A stretch of 64,000 bases of DNA from Pseudoalteromonas sp. EB27 (GTDB lineage: Bacteria; Pseudomonadota; Gammaproteobacteria; Enterobacterales; Alteromonadaceae): assembly GCF_001974875.1 (NCBI RefSeq), contig NZ_MTQD01000014.1, positions 62,001-126,000 on the forward strand, in the 5' to 3' direction. A program made the translations under genes and the position numbers. Under the pieces are notes generated by a model. That model searched no databases. It was not told the origin of the DNA and saw nothing but the letters and a program-made list of their open reading frames with translations. Below are positions 1 to 9,134 of this stretch, one piece after another (the first letter of the stretch is position 1; every line of letters starts with the position of its first letter).

Positions 1-1
1 C

Positions 2-151
2 GGTGTATTTAAAAGTAAAAAGGGTATTATAAGTATTGAAGAAATGCTTGAGGTTGCTGGTTTTGATGGGCAAACACCTATATTGCCAAGTGAAGTAATG
101 CACTGGAAAGAAATGCTAGAGCAGAAAAAGTTAAGTAACTTACCAAGGTAA
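2..151 (+). CDS. C-terminal end of an unidentified protein (5' end outside window)
   Basis: An open frame enters from the left edge and gives 49 residues ending LSNLPR before a TAA stop at 149-151. I do not recognise the family. The tail is hydrophilic and mildly charged, with no membrane segment or cysteines. A strong hairpin terminator follows 20 bp later, which supports this being the true end of a gene transcribed on the + strand. Confidence 0.55.
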   Translation, partial: GVFKSKKGIISIEEMLEVAGFDGQTPILPSEVMHWKEMLEQKKLSNLPR

Positions 152-171
152 TTAATACTCTCCAAATGAAA

Positions 172-191
172 AAAAGGCCTTTCGGCCTTTT
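172..191. terminator. Bidirectional rho-independent terminator
   Basis: The inverted repeat AAAAGGCC-TTTC-GGCCTTTT has an A-run on one side and a T-run on the other. It can therefore terminate both the gene entering from the left and the convergent ompW gene. Confidence 0.85.
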
Positions 192-236
192 AACACACAT
201 TGTAATTGGGTAACTACGTACTATTTTATATATGCT

Positions 237-890
237 TTAAAAGCTGTATCTAACACCGAACATAGCAACAACGGGGTCAAGCTCAACAGTTGATGTAAGT
301 GCTTTTGCACCATTTGCATAAACAGTGGCATCGGTATCAATATCCATAATTGATACCATAGCGTGTAAACCCCAGTTTTTATCAATTTTATAGTTAGCAC
401 CTACCTGAGCCATAAAGCCAAACGAATCATCTAGCTTTACTTCTACATCGTCTGTTCCTAGCGTCGTTTTAAGTGCTTGAGAAGGTTGCTCATCAAAAAA
501 TGCAGTGTAGTTTATGCCTACGCCTATAAAAGGTCTTAGCGCATAGCTGGTATCTAAAAAGTGATATTGCGCAACTAAAGACGGCGGAAGTTGTTTTATA
601 TCAGCAATTTTGTTGCCAGCTAAGCCTCCGGCACCATTCACATCGTGTGAAAACGGTGTTGCTGCTATCAGTTCCAACACCCATTGATCGTTAAAAGCAT
701 AATCTACTGTGATACCTAGTTGGGTATCTGAATCACCTTTAAGACCCAGTGTCGGCGCCTCATTAATTGCTGAGCTACTGTTATCTGGATTTACGTTAAT
801 AGCGCCAACATTTACGCTAAAGTTAGCGTGTGCAGCTGGAGAGATTGCTAATAAAGAGGTTAATAATGCGATGCTAATTTGGGTTTTCAT
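237..890 (-). CDS. ompW: OmpW family outer membrane protein
   Basis: Small eight-stranded outer-membrane beta-barrel of the OmpW family, thought to form a narrow hydrophobic channel. The 217-residue product has a signal peptide (MKTQISIALLTSLLAISPAA, cut near AHA), family features such as GITVDYAFNDQWVLEL and an ELIAATPF stretch, and a C-terminal aromatic YSF typical of barrels assembled by the Bam complex. I chose the ATG at 890 because GGAG lies 8 nt before it; a TTG four codons upstream overlaps that ribosome site. It stands alone, convergent to the partial left-edge gene. An FNR-like box lies about 115 bp upstream, which fits the known oxygen control of ompW in enterobacteria; that link is inference here. 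Confidence 0.9.
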   Translation of the reverse strand: MKTQISIALLTSLLAISPAAHANFSVNVGAINVNPDNSSSAINEAPTLGLKGDSDTQLGITVDYAFNDQWVLELIAATPFSHDVNGAGGLAGNKIADIKQLPPSLVAQYHFLDTSYALRPFIGVGINYTAFFDEQPSQALKTTLGTDDVEVKLDDSFGFMAQVGANYKIDKNWGLHAMVSIMDIDTDATVYANGAKALTSTVELDPVVAMFGVRYSF

Positions 891-1002
891 GTTGTTCTCC
901 AAGAACTACTGTTTAATTGGCGCTATTATTACCGAGCAATAAAAATGAAAACCTGTTCTAGATCAAAGTTTAAAAAATATTTTAACCTTGTGAATTGTTT
1001 TA

Positions 1003-1016
1003 TTGATTTAGATTAA
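1003..1016. promoter_or_regulatory. Putative FNR-type box between ompW and dapE-like gene
   Basis: TTGAT-TTAG-ATTAA matches the FNR consensus TTGAT-N4-ATCAA at 9 of 10 positions. A poorer copy, CTGTT-CTAG-ATCAA (7 of 10), lies near 955-968, closer to ompW. Both sit in the divergent spacer. ompW is a known FNR target in E. coli, so ompW is the likelier regulated gene. Confidence 0.5.
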
Positions 1017-1153
1017 TTTTAGTGTCGTTCTGTCTTTGTAACGATTGACATATATATTCCATTAACAGTCATATGAATGTATTAAGGCTGACATCGCTTA
1101 GTCATAAACTCACGTTTTAATAAAGGCACATTAAATAATAAAGTGTGTTTACC

Positions 1154-2338
1154 ATGTTTTTAGAAGCATTTGAAAAAAAATCAAAAACAACGGATATTCA
1201 AAAAGAAGTTGTAAAGCACTTACAAACACTAATTCGCTTTGAATCAGTAACCCCTAATCAAGCGGGTGCAATTGATTGGCTTGCAGATAAATTGGTGGAT
1301 TTAGGTTTAAGTTGCGAGCAATTTACTATAAATGGTGTAACTAATTTAATTGCCTGCATAAAATTCAAAGAAGGCCCATGTGTTGCTTTCTCAGGGCACA
1401 TTGATGTAGTACCAGCAACAAGTAGCGGTTGGCTAAGTCCTCCTTTTGAAGGGCGAGTGCTAAATGGTGCAGTATACGGTAGAGGAGCAGCCGATATGAA
1501 AGGTGGTGTTGCTGCTATGTTGAGTGCCACAAAAAAATTAATTGATAGTAAATCAGCTAAAGCAGGGACTCTTTACTGGCTTATCACGTCAGATGAAGAG
1601 GGAGAGGCTGAATTTGGCACTCAAGAAATAGTTAATAAGCTTGCCAAGCAAGGTGTTGTATTAGATGGCTGTATTGTAGGGGAGTCATCAAGTGTGGCAC
1701 AAGTTGGCGATACGGTTAAGAATGGCCGTCGTGGTGCGCTTTCAGCTCGGATTTTAGTTACTGGTAAGGCAGGTCATGTAGCTTACCCTCAAAACACACT
1801 CAATGCTGCTCATATTGCTGCAAAAATAGTAAGTAGCTTGAGTGATCAGATCTGGTTACTCGATGTGGCTAGCTCAAAAACCACACTGCAAGTGACTGGA
1901 ATTAACATAAATAATGTGGTCGATAATTTAGTGCCAAGTCATTGTGAAATCACATTTAATGTACGTTATAGCCATGGTTACAGTAGCACAGCAGTTAAAA
2001 CGCAATTAATGAAGACCCTAAACAAGTTTGCTGAGCGTTTTACGATTGAGTGGGAACGCCCATGCGAGCCTTATTATACAAGCCATAATACGGGATGGAG
2101 TTTACTTACTCATATTGAGCAAGCTATTTATAAAAACACATCAAGTCACCCATTACTAAGTACAGATGGAGGGACATCAGATGGACGATTTTTTGCCAGC
2201 CCCCATACTCAAGTCATTGAATGTGGTGTACGAAACAATACGATTCATCAAGTTAACGAACATGTATCTATTAGTGACTTACTTAAAATTGAAGCTATTT
2301 ATACAACTTTACTTGAGCAAATATTTATTAATAATTAA
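1154..2338 (+). CDS. dapE: Succinyl-diaminopimelate desuccinylase (DapE, M20 peptidase family)
   Basis: Zinc-dependent amidohydrolase of the M20 family, predicted to hydrolyse N-succinyl-L,L-diaminopimelate in lysine and peptidoglycan precursor synthesis. Visible DapE hallmarks in order: GHIDVVP (His and Asp metal ligands), GRGAADMKGG (bridging Asp), TSDEEGEAEFGT (catalytic Glu pair), GESSS, GDTVKNGRRG, GHVAYP in the dimerisation domain, GGTSDGRF, and a C-terminal TIHQVNEHV with the last His ligand. Length (394 aa) is slightly above the usual 375 because of an N-terminal extension. Start is uncertain: ATG at 1154 or GTG at 1145, neither with a strong ribosome site. A paralogue acting on another N-acyl amino acid cannot be excluded, as no other lysine gene is adjacent. 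Confidence 0.82.
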   Translation: MFLEAFEKKSKTTDIQKEVVKHLQTLIRFESVTPNQAGAIDWLADKLVDLGLSCEQFTINGVTNLIACIKFKEGPCVAFSGHIDVVPATSSGWLSPPFEGRVLNGAVYGRGAADMKGGVAAMLSATKKLIDSKSAKAGTLYWLITSDEEGEAEFGTQEIVNKLAKQGVVLDGCIVGESSSVAQVGDTVKNGRRGALSARILVTGKAGHVAYPQNTLNAAHIAAKIVSSLSDQIWLLDVASSKTTLQVTGININNVVDNLVPSHCEITFNVRYSHGYSSTAVKTQLMKTLNKFAERFTIEWERPCEPYYTSHNTGWSLLTHIEQAIYKNTSSHPLLSTDGGTSDGRFFASPHTQVIECGVRNNTIHQVNEHVSISDLLKIEAIYTTLLEQIFINN

Positions 2339-2384
2339 ATATAAATAGAGTACTTTATAGATATAAGGACCTACTTCTTATTGG

Positions 2385-4091
2385 TTATTCTAAATAACGT
2401 TTGGCTTTATTTTCTTTTACATTTTCAAGATCGACCAATACCAATCCATCAATACAATTATTAAAATCGGGATCAATACTAAAGCTTAAAAATTGCACTC
2501 CACCGGGTTTACAAAGTTCAGTGTATTGTTTAAATAAAGTAGGGACTTGAGCACCCATATTAGCTAGTACATGTTTTAGCTCTACAAAATCTTCTTTCAC
2601 GTCATTGCCGCTAAAAAGAGTATTACACTGGGTTAGCTGTAGCTCGGTTAACTTAAACTCATTATTAGGCGTAGCTAATTCAATGCCACTTTTATAATAA
2701 TGCTGATAATAATAAACGAGCATGGCCTTTGCTTGCTCGGGTAGAGCATTTGATACACTTACAGCACCAAACAAGTATCTGTACTGTGGATAGTTTTTGA
2801 TAAAAGCGCCAATGCCATACCATAAATAATCGAGGCTTTTACGTCCCCAATATTTAGGCTGCACAAAGCTGCGGCCAAGCTCAATTCCTTGTTGTAGGTA
2901 AGGGGCCATATCGTCGGTGTAAGAAAATAAGCTATCAGTATATAAACCTTTGCGGCCGTGCTTTTGTATTATCTCTTGTGCGCAGGCTAATCGATAAGCA
3001 CCTACCAGTTCTAGTTGCATGGGGTCCCACAGTACAAGGTGCTGGTAATCCATATCGTATTTATCTATATCACGACGTTTACCGCTACCTTCACCTACCG
3101 CTCTAAACGCGATTTCTCTCAGGCGCCCTAACTCTCTAAAAATAGGTGAGCTACCTACATACTGGTATAGATGAATATGCATACCGTCTTGTGTTTTACC
3201 AAGTAGTTGGCATTGCTCAATTGCTTTTTTTAGCTCCTTGCGGCACTCGGGAATAGCGATGGGTGTTTGTGTTTTTAGCGGTAGGGCTTTTTTTGTTGTA
3301 AGCCTATAAAGTTGTTTACGAATAAGGTTTACAACTTCTTTATCTTTAAGGTTTTCTATTAAGTAAGATTCAGGAGGGATAGAGGCACCAATCTCAAACT
3401 CTAAAGATTTTTGGCGTTGCTTAAACATTTCTGTTACTAAGAGCAAACTTGCCAACGGCTTATAAATCATTGATGTGCCATAAAAAAGTGGACTATTTTT
3501 GGCTTTAATATAAATAGGTAAGATAGGGCAGTTAGCTTTTTTTGCCATACGTAAAAAACCACTATTCCATTTGCAGTCTTTAATACCTGTTGGCCCTAAT
3601 CGCGATACTTCTCCTGCCGGAAATATAAGTAATGCACCTTCGTCTTTTAAATGGTTTTGTATATTACTAAGCTCTTGTTTATTGCTCATGCCTGATAAGT
3701 TATCTACGGGGAGTAAAAGTGAGTGCATTGGGGTAACCGACATCAACATGCGGTTTGCCACTACTTTTAAATCTTGTCTTACAGTTGAAAGTACTTTAAT
3801 AAGTGCTAAAGCATCTAATGAACCAATAGGGTGATTTGCAACGATAACAAGTTTACCCTCGTTAGGAATGTGCTCTATCTGCTTAGGTTTATAGCGGGTA
3901 TCAAAATTGAGTTCATCAAGCACTTGTTCAACAAATTCTAATCCTTGTAGGTGAGGGTAGGCATCACCAAAAGCAACAAACTCCTGTTCATGCAATAAGT
4001 AGCCTAGACCTTTTTTTACTAAACCTTTTACTTTAGGAGAGTTCTCTAGTTGTGGTAAGTTTGCAGCAATTACTTTATCAACACTTATCAT
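2385..4091 (-). CDS. olsF: OlsF-type bifunctional ornithine lipid synthase
   Basis: A 568-residue fusion. Residues about 30-290 form a PlsC-type O-acyltransferase (hemolysin-like): NHPIGSLDA with H87 and D93, then FPAGEVS around E161. Residues about 300-500 form a GNAT-fold N-acyltransferase related to OlsB (motifs FREIAFRAVGEGSGKR, DKYDMDYQHLVLWD, LELVGAYRL, ELGRSFV). Proteins with this layout (OlsF, described from Serratia) make phosphorus-free ornithine lipid: the C-terminal domain acylates ornithine on the amino group and the N-terminal domain adds the second acyl chain. It acts at the inner membrane. Start at 4091 has GAGG 6 nt upstream. Stand-alone gene. In marine bacteria such lipids often replace phospholipids under phosphate stress; no Pho box was established here. 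Confidence 0.82.
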   Translation of the reverse strand: MISVDKVIAANLPQLENSPKVKGLVKKGLGYLLHEQEFVAFGDAYPHLQGLEFVEQVLDELNFDTRYKPKQIEHIPNEGKLVIVANHPIGSLDALALIKVLSTVRQDLKVVANRMLMSVTPMHSLLLPVDNLSGMSNKQELSNIQNHLKDEGALLIFPAGEVSRLGPTGIKDCKWNSGFLRMAKKANCPILPIYIKAKNSPLFYGTSMIYKPLASLLLVTEMFKQRQKSLEFEIGASIPPESYLIENLKDKEVVNLIRKQLYRLTTKKALPLKTQTPIAIPECRKELKKAIEQCQLLGKTQDGMHIHLYQYVGSSPIFRELGRLREIAFRAVGEGSGKRRDIDKYDMDYQHLVLWDPMQLELVGAYRLACAQEIIQKHGRKGLYTDSLFSYTDDMAPYLQQGIELGRSFVQPKYWGRKSLDYLWYGIGAFIKNYPQYRYLFGAVSVSNALPEQAKAMLVYYYQHYYKSGIELATPNNEFKLTELQLTQCNTLFSGNDVKEDFVELKHVLANMGAQVPTLFKQYTELCKPGGVQFLSFSIDPDFNNCIDGLVLVDLENVKENKAKRYLE

Positions 4092-4220
4092 ATTAACCTC
4101 ATATTCCGTTTGGCCAATTCGCCATACATGTAAGATTAAAAAAAGGGTGTGACAGTTACTTTGCAGTAGTGTGACTTTTTAAAGTGCAAACTTATAAACA
4201 GTGTATTGTTAGGAGAATTT

Positions 4221-5141
4221 ATGTCTGTATTAGTTGCTATTACTGGGCGTGACAACACAAAACTAATGACGAAGTTACAAGAGCGGTTACCAAATACTCT
4301 GATAGAGCAATGGCCTGATTGCAAAAACGCACATGATGTGGATTTTGTACTTGCGTGGAAAGCGCCAGAATCTATGTGGCCACAGCTACCTAACTTAAAG
4401 GCTGTGTCGTCATTTGGTGCTGGCGTAGACAGTATCGATTTAACCTTACTCGACGAAAGTGTTGAAGTAGTCCGCATTGTTGACAATCAGCTAGCTGAAG
4501 ATATGGCGGAATATGTACTGACACATGTGTTAGCTCAAAAGTTACGTTTAAAAGAGTATTACATTAAACAAACACAGCAAACATGGAAGCCAAAGCGGGC
4601 ACATAGTAATAAACATGTCGGCATACTTGGGTTTGGTGAATTAGGTAAAGCATGCGCGCAAAAGCTTATAAATAATGGCTTTAAGGTAAGTGCTTGGGCG
4701 CAAAGTAATAAAAGCGCAACTAATGTCGAAATTTTTTATGGCGAGGAAGGCCTTAATTGTATGCTTCCTGAGGTTGACTATCTTGTATGTCTATTACCCC
4801 TTACGCAAGCAACGACAGGCATTATTAATCACTCAATGCTCGCTAAGCTACCTTCACATGCTGTTGTTATTAATGTGGCACGTGGTGCTCATGTTGTTGA
4901 ACAAGACTTACTAAGTGCATTAAATAACGATAGCTTACGCGCAGCTACACTCGACGTATTTGATCAAGAACCTTTAGCGTCGAATCACCCTTACTGGGGG
5001 AGCCCCAAAATAACGCTTACACCACATTGCGCGGCGATTTCTGATTTAAATAGTGTTATAGACCAAATAGCCGATAATATTGAACGTTTGAATAAGGGCT
5101 TAGCACTCAATAATTCAGTAGATAGAACTAAAGGTTATTAG
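4221..5141 (+). CDS. D-isomer 2-hydroxyacid dehydrogenase, GhrA-like glyoxylate/hydroxypyruvate reductase
   Basis: NAD(P)H-dependent 2-ketoacid reductase, 306 aa, cytosolic. The Rossmann motif GFGELG is at residues 137-142. The catalytic triad of the family is visible as R221 (NVARGAHV), E250 (DVFDQEPL) and H269 (LTPHCAA). The lack of a long N-terminal domain and the overall size match GhrA, which reduces glyoxylate and hydroxypyruvate. Start is ATG 4221 with AGGAG at 4211-4215; a TTG at 4206 lies upstream of that site and is rejected. Monocistronic, divergent from olsF with a 130-bp spacer. The substrate is inferred from similarity only. Confidence 0.82.
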   Translation: MSVLVAITGRDNTKLMTKLQERLPNTLIEQWPDCKNAHDVDFVLAWKAPESMWPQLPNLKAVSSFGAGVDSIDLTLLDESVEVVRIVDNQLAEDMAEYVLTHVLAQKLRLKEYYIKQTQQTWKPKRAHSNKHVGILGFGELGKACAQKLINNGFKVSAWAQSNKSATNVEIFYGEEGLNCMLPEVDYLVCLLPLTQATTGIINHSMLAKLPSHAVVINVARGAHVVEQDLLSALNNDSLRAATLDVFDQEPLASNHPYWGSPKITLTPHCAAISDLNSVIDQIADNIERLNKGLALNNSVDRTKGY

Positions 5142-5237
5142 CTGATAGCTAATTAGTTTAAAAAACAGCTTGTTAACATTTGTAATTTTCATTAGTGTAA
5201 AAGGTATTCTCACTAATAAAAATATAAAGAGGGTGTT

Positions 5238-5384
5238 ATGAAATCGAGTCAAAGTGGCGTTAAATTAAGCCTAGTTATTGTTTCAATTATTATACTAGGT
5301 GTTTCAGCTTGGTTTAATCAGGCTAACGCTGAAGATAATCCATCTAAAATACAAACCAAAAGCGAGTTAACAGTAGCGGACTAA
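5238..5384 (+). CDS. 48-residue single-span membrane protein
   Basis: A short frame starts at ATG 5238 with AGAGGG at 5228-5233. It encodes a basic N-terminus, one hydrophobic helix (residues about 9-25: KLSLVIVSIIILGVSAWF) and a polar tail rich in Asp, Ser and Lys. It is probably a small inner-membrane protein with the tail outside, or an exported peptide. I do not recognise a family. Support is a good ribosome site, a complete frame and its own spacing from ghrA-like; no homology could be checked. Confidence 0.55.
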   Translation: MKSSQSGVKLSLVIVSIIILGVSAWFNQANAEDNPSKIQTKSELTVAD

Positions 5385-5538
5385 CTTTACTTACTATGTA
5401 TTCCTCAGTTTTCGTGCTTCTTCGCATCATTTTTTTTGCAGCCCACTAGCACTACTTTCACAGTAGTGTTGGCGTGTCGTTTGAAGTTCTAATTTTCACC
5501 TTGGTTCAAAGTGCTTTTTAATATTTTTGAATTATTAA

Positions 5539-5563
5539 TAAAAAAGCCCAGCAATGCTGGGCT
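5539..5563 (-). terminator. Rho-independent terminator for the 81-aa membrane protein gene
   Basis: The stem AGCCCAGC-AAT-GCTGGGCT (5545-5563) is followed on the minus strand by a run of six U (5539-5544). It lies 25 bp past the stop of the minus-strand gene at 5588. Confidence 0.8.
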
Positions 5564-5587
5564 ATTAAATATTCTAGGGAAAAGTTG

Positions 5588-5833
5588 TTAACTTTGGGTT
5601 ACATTAAACTGCCCAAATGTATAAACTTTAAACAAGTAAAAAGTATTGATCAACACTAAACTCATATTTGAAATAACACTCGACGACATAAGATCTAAGC
5701 TAAATGATAAGAATAATAAACCACACGCACTAATGGCGGCAACGCGCAGCAGTGTTATCTGGTTAATAAAGAATGCACCTAAACCTAGTGCAAGTAGTGT
5801 AGTATTTAAAAGCCAATCTAGCTCGTTTAGCAT
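5588..5833 (-). CDS. Small inner-membrane protein of unknown function
   Basis: An 81-residue, very hydrophobic protein with about three predicted membrane helices (residues roughly 8-27, 30-48 and 55-72). I do not recognise the family. The ribosome site before ATG 5833 is weak. Support for expression is the consistent hydrophobic pattern and the well-placed minus-strand terminator just downstream. Confidence 0.6.
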   Translation of the reverse strand: MLNELDWLLNTTLLALGLGAFFINQITLLRVAAISACGLLFLSFSLDLMSSSVISNMSLVLINTFYLFKVYTFGQFNVTQS

Positions 5834-5939
5834 GGTCGTTTCAATAGTTCAGTTGTTGAAAAAAGGAGCGCCATTATGTTGATCTTTTGCGCACCTTTCA
5901 ACCAAGTAATTTTAAATTTTCAGATTAGTTTTTTTAATG

Positions 5940-6383
5940 CTAAAGGTAACTACCGATTGCTGAAAATAAACCATTATCAGCAATTACTTGATACTTTTGG
6001 CAGCTCTGCGGTTTTTGTAAGTCACTGCATAAATAAAGGGACTCACGGCTAGAATCATAGGTGGGGTGTAGGTTTGAATCAATCAAAGTAGCCCCCTTGC
6101 CAAAGAATCCGGGCCAGTAAACACTCTCACTTACCATCCCTAATTTTTTATAGGTGAGTAAGGTAGGTTTTGGAAAAGCTAAAATTATTACAGCAACGAC
6201 AGCGAGTGATATAAACAGTCCTTTTTTTTGCGTTGTTTTTTGGCTTGTATCATTCTTTGCACTGGAATTTAACTCTGCCGGTGAAGGGCGCTGAGTAGAA
6301 CGCTGTGGTTTTCTTTTTTGCGCTGTTTTTTTTCTAGCCGGTGCTTTACCTAGCAACGATTGTTTATTTGGGGTTTTAGACAT
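5940..6383 (-). CDS. Single-pass membrane protein with a basic cytoplasmic N-terminus
   Basis: A 147-residue protein of unknown function. Residues 1-55 are strongly basic and low in complexity (many Lys, Arg, Gln, Ser, Pro). One membrane helix follows at about 56-72 (LFISLAVVAVIILAF), then a periplasmic domain of about 75 residues with two cysteines (C119, C128) that could form a disulfide. It lies upstream of the 81-aa membrane protein on the same strand, about 100 bp away, so they may share a transcript. No catalytic motif seen. Confidence 0.7.
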   Translation of the reverse strand: MSKTPNKQSLLGKAPARKKTAQKRKPQRSTQRPSPAELNSSAKNDTSQKTTQKKGLFISLAVVAVIILAFPKPTLLTYKKLGMVSESVYWPGFFGKGATLIDSNLHPTYDSSRESLYLCSDLQKPQSCQKYQVIADNGLFSAIGSYL

Positions 6384-6496
6384 AAAGCAAATCTGGCCTT
6401 TTTTCCGTAGGTCTCTATAATTAAATGAGTAAATTTATATACTAAGCTAATTATTATGATAACTTAAAGTTAGCTTATAGCCTACGAGGAATAAAG

Positions 6497-6880
6497 ATGA
6501 ATACGCAGCTATCAATTTTAATTGTAGATGACGTTAGCACAGTGCGTAGTTTTTTGAGCCAAACGCTCATGCACTTAGGGATAGATAACGTAAAGGAAGC
6601 ATCTACTGCCTCACAATGTATTAGTGAGTGCCAAGCTGCAAATTATAATATCATTTTTTTAGACATTGAATTGCCAGACGGTGATGGTAAAGATTTGATT
6701 GCACAAATCAATGAATTAAGCCCAGAGACAAATGTGGTTATGGTATCTGCACATTCAGGTATTGAGAATGTTAAGGATGCAATTGATAAAGGCGCTAAAG
6801 GGTTTGTAGTCAAGCCATTTACACCTAAAAAAATAGCGGCAATGCTTAAGAAGTTTTATCCAGATTTAGAAAATGTCTAA
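6497..6880 (+). CDS. Orphan CheY-like single-domain response regulator
   Basis: A 127-residue receiver domain without an output domain. Phosphorylation pocket: acidic pair D11-D12 (LIVDDVS), phospho-acceptor D56 (IIFLDIELPDGDG), switch residue S84 (VMVSAHS) and K106 (VVKPFTP). It should work by protein-protein contact, like CheY or diguanylate-cyclase-linked receivers. No kinase gene is adjacent. The start has AGGA upstream (ACGAGGAATAAAG before ATG). Its partner is unknown. Confidence 0.85.
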   Translation: MNTQLSILIVDDVSTVRSFLSQTLMHLGIDNVKEASTASQCISECQAANYNIIFLDIELPDGDGKDLIAQINELSPETNVVMVSAHSGIENVKDAIDKGAKGFVVKPFTPKKIAAMLKKFYPDLENV

Positions 6881-6911
6881 TAAAGTAAGTACATTTAAAA
6901 TTTAAACAAAA

Positions 6912-6936
6912 AAAAACCGGCAAAAGCCGGTTTTTT
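6912..6936. terminator. Bidirectional terminator between the receiver gene and rpsT
   Basis: Stem AACCGGC-AAAA-GCCGGTT with A-run before and T-run after. It serves both convergent genes. Confidence 0.88.
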
Positions 6937-6955
6937 ATATTCTATCAAAAACAAA

Positions 6956-7216
6956 TTATAGAGCTTTAATCTTAGCTGCTATACGGCTCTTATGACGAGC
7001 TGCTTTGTTTTTGTGAATTAGACCCTTAGTTGCGTAACGGTCTAGGATAGGTGTAGCAACAGAAAAAGCTTGCTGTGCAGCTTCTTTATCGCCCGCTTCA
7101 ATAGCAACAATTACTTTTTTGAAGTAAGTGCGCATCATTGAACGACGGCTTGCGTTGTGCTGACGGTTTTTTTCGCTTGTGATAGCGCGTTTTTTTGCAG
7201 ACTTGATGTTAGCCAA
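6956..7216 (-). CDS. rpsT: 30S ribosomal protein S20
   Basis: 86 residues, lysine- and arginine-rich, beginning [20 protein letters not shown], the S20 signature; it binds 16S rRNA early in 30S assembly. The start codon is TTG (7216-7214) with AGGAG 6 nt before it. E. coli rpsT also starts with UUG, where the weak start is linked to autogenous translational control, so the rare start is conserved. It is divergent from murJ, as in many gammaproteobacteria. Confidence 0.97.
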
Positions 7217-7469
7217 GGTTTGCTCCTAACAATCTTAAAATAAAGCTTAAATTAAAGGCCGTGGAATATGCCTGTTTCTATCATGGATGTCAATTTAAAT
7301 TTAACAATCCAAGAAAAACTGCACCATATAACGAGCATCAATTTGCCGCTTTAGCAGTTAATACCGACATTGTAACAAAGCACAGACCCCCAGCCTAGTG
7401 CTTTAAAGCGATTTATAAAAAAGACTGTGGCATAATCGCCTATCTTGAGGATTTTTGAGTAGGTTTAAG

Positions 7470-9050
7470 GTGTCAAAAGGTTTATTTCGCTCCGGTATGA
7501 TTGTTAGTTGTATGACTATGATATCGCGTATTTTAGGGCTCGTTCGAGATGCGGTCGTTGCCAATTTATTAGGCGCAAGTGCGGCGGCTGATGTTTTTTT
7601 ATTTGCTAACCGTATTCCTAACTTTTTACGTCGTTTATTTGCAGAAGGCGCCTTTGCACAAGCATTTGTACCCGTGCTGAGTGAAATTAAAGAACAGCAA
7701 GGCGACGACAAGGTCAGGCTTTTTGTTGCACAAGCAGCAGGCACATTAGGAACCATTTTACTGGTTGTCACTATTATAGGTGTTGTTGCTTCACCCGTTA
7801 TTGCAGCATTGTTTGGCACTGGTTGGTTTATAGATTGGTGGCAGGGCGGACCTAATGCCGAAAAATTTGAGCTTGCAAGCTCATTACTTAAATTTACATT
7901 CCCATATTTGTTTTTTGTAAGCTTAGTTGCGCTCAGTGGTGCGGTAATGAACGTGTATAACCGCTTTGCTGTTGCTGCATTTACACCAGTTCTACTCAAT
8001 GTTTCTATCATCACATGTGCAATTTTTTTACATGATAAATTTAGTGTCGGGGCTTATTCTCTCGCAATTGGCGTATTTATTGGTGGCGTTGTACAGCTAT
8101 TGTTTCAACTTCCATTTTTATACCGAGCAAAAATGTTGGCGCGTCCGCGCTGGGCATGGCAAGACGAAAACGTAAAAAAAGTACGTAAACTTATGCTCCC
8201 TGCTTTGTTTGGCGTATCTATTAGCCAAATTAATTTGTTGCTTGATACCATGATTGCTTCATTACTGATGACAGGCTCGATAGCATGGCTTTATTATTCA
8301 GACCGTTTAATTGAATTTCCGCTGGGCTTATTTGGTATTGGTATTGCGACAGTTATTTTACCGGCACTCTCTAAGTTACATAGCAGTAAAAAAAGCAGTG
8401 ATTTTCAACATACCCTCGACTGGGGAGTGCGTTTTGTTATATTTTTAGGCCTACCAGCAATGATAGGTCTAATGATTATCAGCCCGCTTATTATCACCGT
8501 ATTGTTCGACCACGGTGCGTTTAAAGAAGACAGTGTTGATCATGTTAAAGCAGTAAGTTTAGGCGTAGTCGCGTATTCAGTAGGGCTTGTAAGCTTTATG
8601 CTGATTAAAGTACTTGCTCCTGGCTTTTATGCTCGTCAAGACACAAAAACGCCGGTGCGTATTGGTATTATCACCTTAGTACTGAATATGGTATTTAATA
8701 TTATGTTGGCTCCTTTCATTGGTTATTTAGGTTTAGCACTCGCTACTTCACTATCGGCTAGTTGTAATGCGTTTTTGCTGTATAGGCAGCTTAAAAAAGA
8801 AAATGTGTATCAGTTTTCATCAATGAGTATGCGCTTTACACTAAAATGTGTTGTAGCAAGTATTGTTATGGGAGCTGTTACATGGTTTGTGAGCAGTTAC
8901 TATTACTGGGCTACATGGGCTTTTACACAGCAGGTAATATTATTAATGGTATTAGTGGCTTTGGCAGGTATTAGCTACTTTGCAATGCTATTTTTGATGG
9001 GCGTTAGACTAAATACGATAAAAAGTGTAGCAATTACTGAATCAAACTAA
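7470..9050 (+). CDS. murJ: Lipid II flippase MurJ
   Basis: Polytopic inner-membrane protein (526 aa, about 14 helices) of the MOP/MVF family that moves lipid II across the membrane for peptidoglycan synthesis. The N-terminus SKGLFRSGMIVSCMTMISRI, the motif GLVRDAVVANLLGASAAADVF and FRRLFAEGAFAQAFVPVL are typical of MurJ. I chose GTG 7470 because it aligns with the family N-terminus; a TTG five codons upstream is the alternative. It is followed at 85 bp by ribF. Confidence 0.95.
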   Translation: MSKGLFRSGMIVSCMTMISRILGLVRDAVVANLLGASAAADVFLFANRIPNFLRRLFAEGAFAQAFVPVLSEIKEQQGDDKVRLFVAQAAGTLGTILLVVTIIGVVASPVIAALFGTGWFIDWWQGGPNAEKFELASSLLKFTFPYLFFVSLVALSGAVMNVYNRFAVAAFTPVLLNVSIITCAIFLHDKFSVGAYSLAIGVFIGGVVQLLFQLPFLYRAKMLARPRWAWQDENVKKVRKLMLPALFGVSISQINLLLDTMIASLLMTGSIAWLYYSDRLIEFPLGLFGIGIATVILPALSKLHSSKKSSDFQHTLDWGVRFVIFLGLPAMIGLMIISPLIITVLFDHGAFKEDSVDHVKAVSLGVVAYSVGLVSFMLIKVLAPGFYARQDTKTPVRIGIITLVLNMVFNIMLAPFIGYLGLALATSLSASCNAFLLYRQLKKENVYQFSSMSMRFTLKCVVASIVMGAVTWFVSSYYYWATWAFTQQVILLMVLVALAGISYFAMLFLMGVRLNTIKSVAITESN

Positions 9051-9134
9051 AAAAAAGATTATAATCGGCAACTCTGCGGCTTTAATAAATTTTTAGCCGT
9101 AATTAATAACTCGCTAAACAAGGCATTAGGTGGC

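Noticed and set aside
709-942. 77-residue + strand frame overlapping the ompW start
   Set aside because: Antisense to a well-supported OmpW signal peptide region, no ribosome site and no family pattern.
5450-5468. Hairpin CACTACT-TTCAC-AGTAGTG as a terminator of the 48-aa gene
   Set aside because: Short AT-rich stem without a following T-run; not enough to call a terminator.
7403-8014. 203-residue minus frame opposite murJ
   Set aside because: Shadow of the murJ coding strand: Ser/Thr/Asn-rich, no motif, no start signal.
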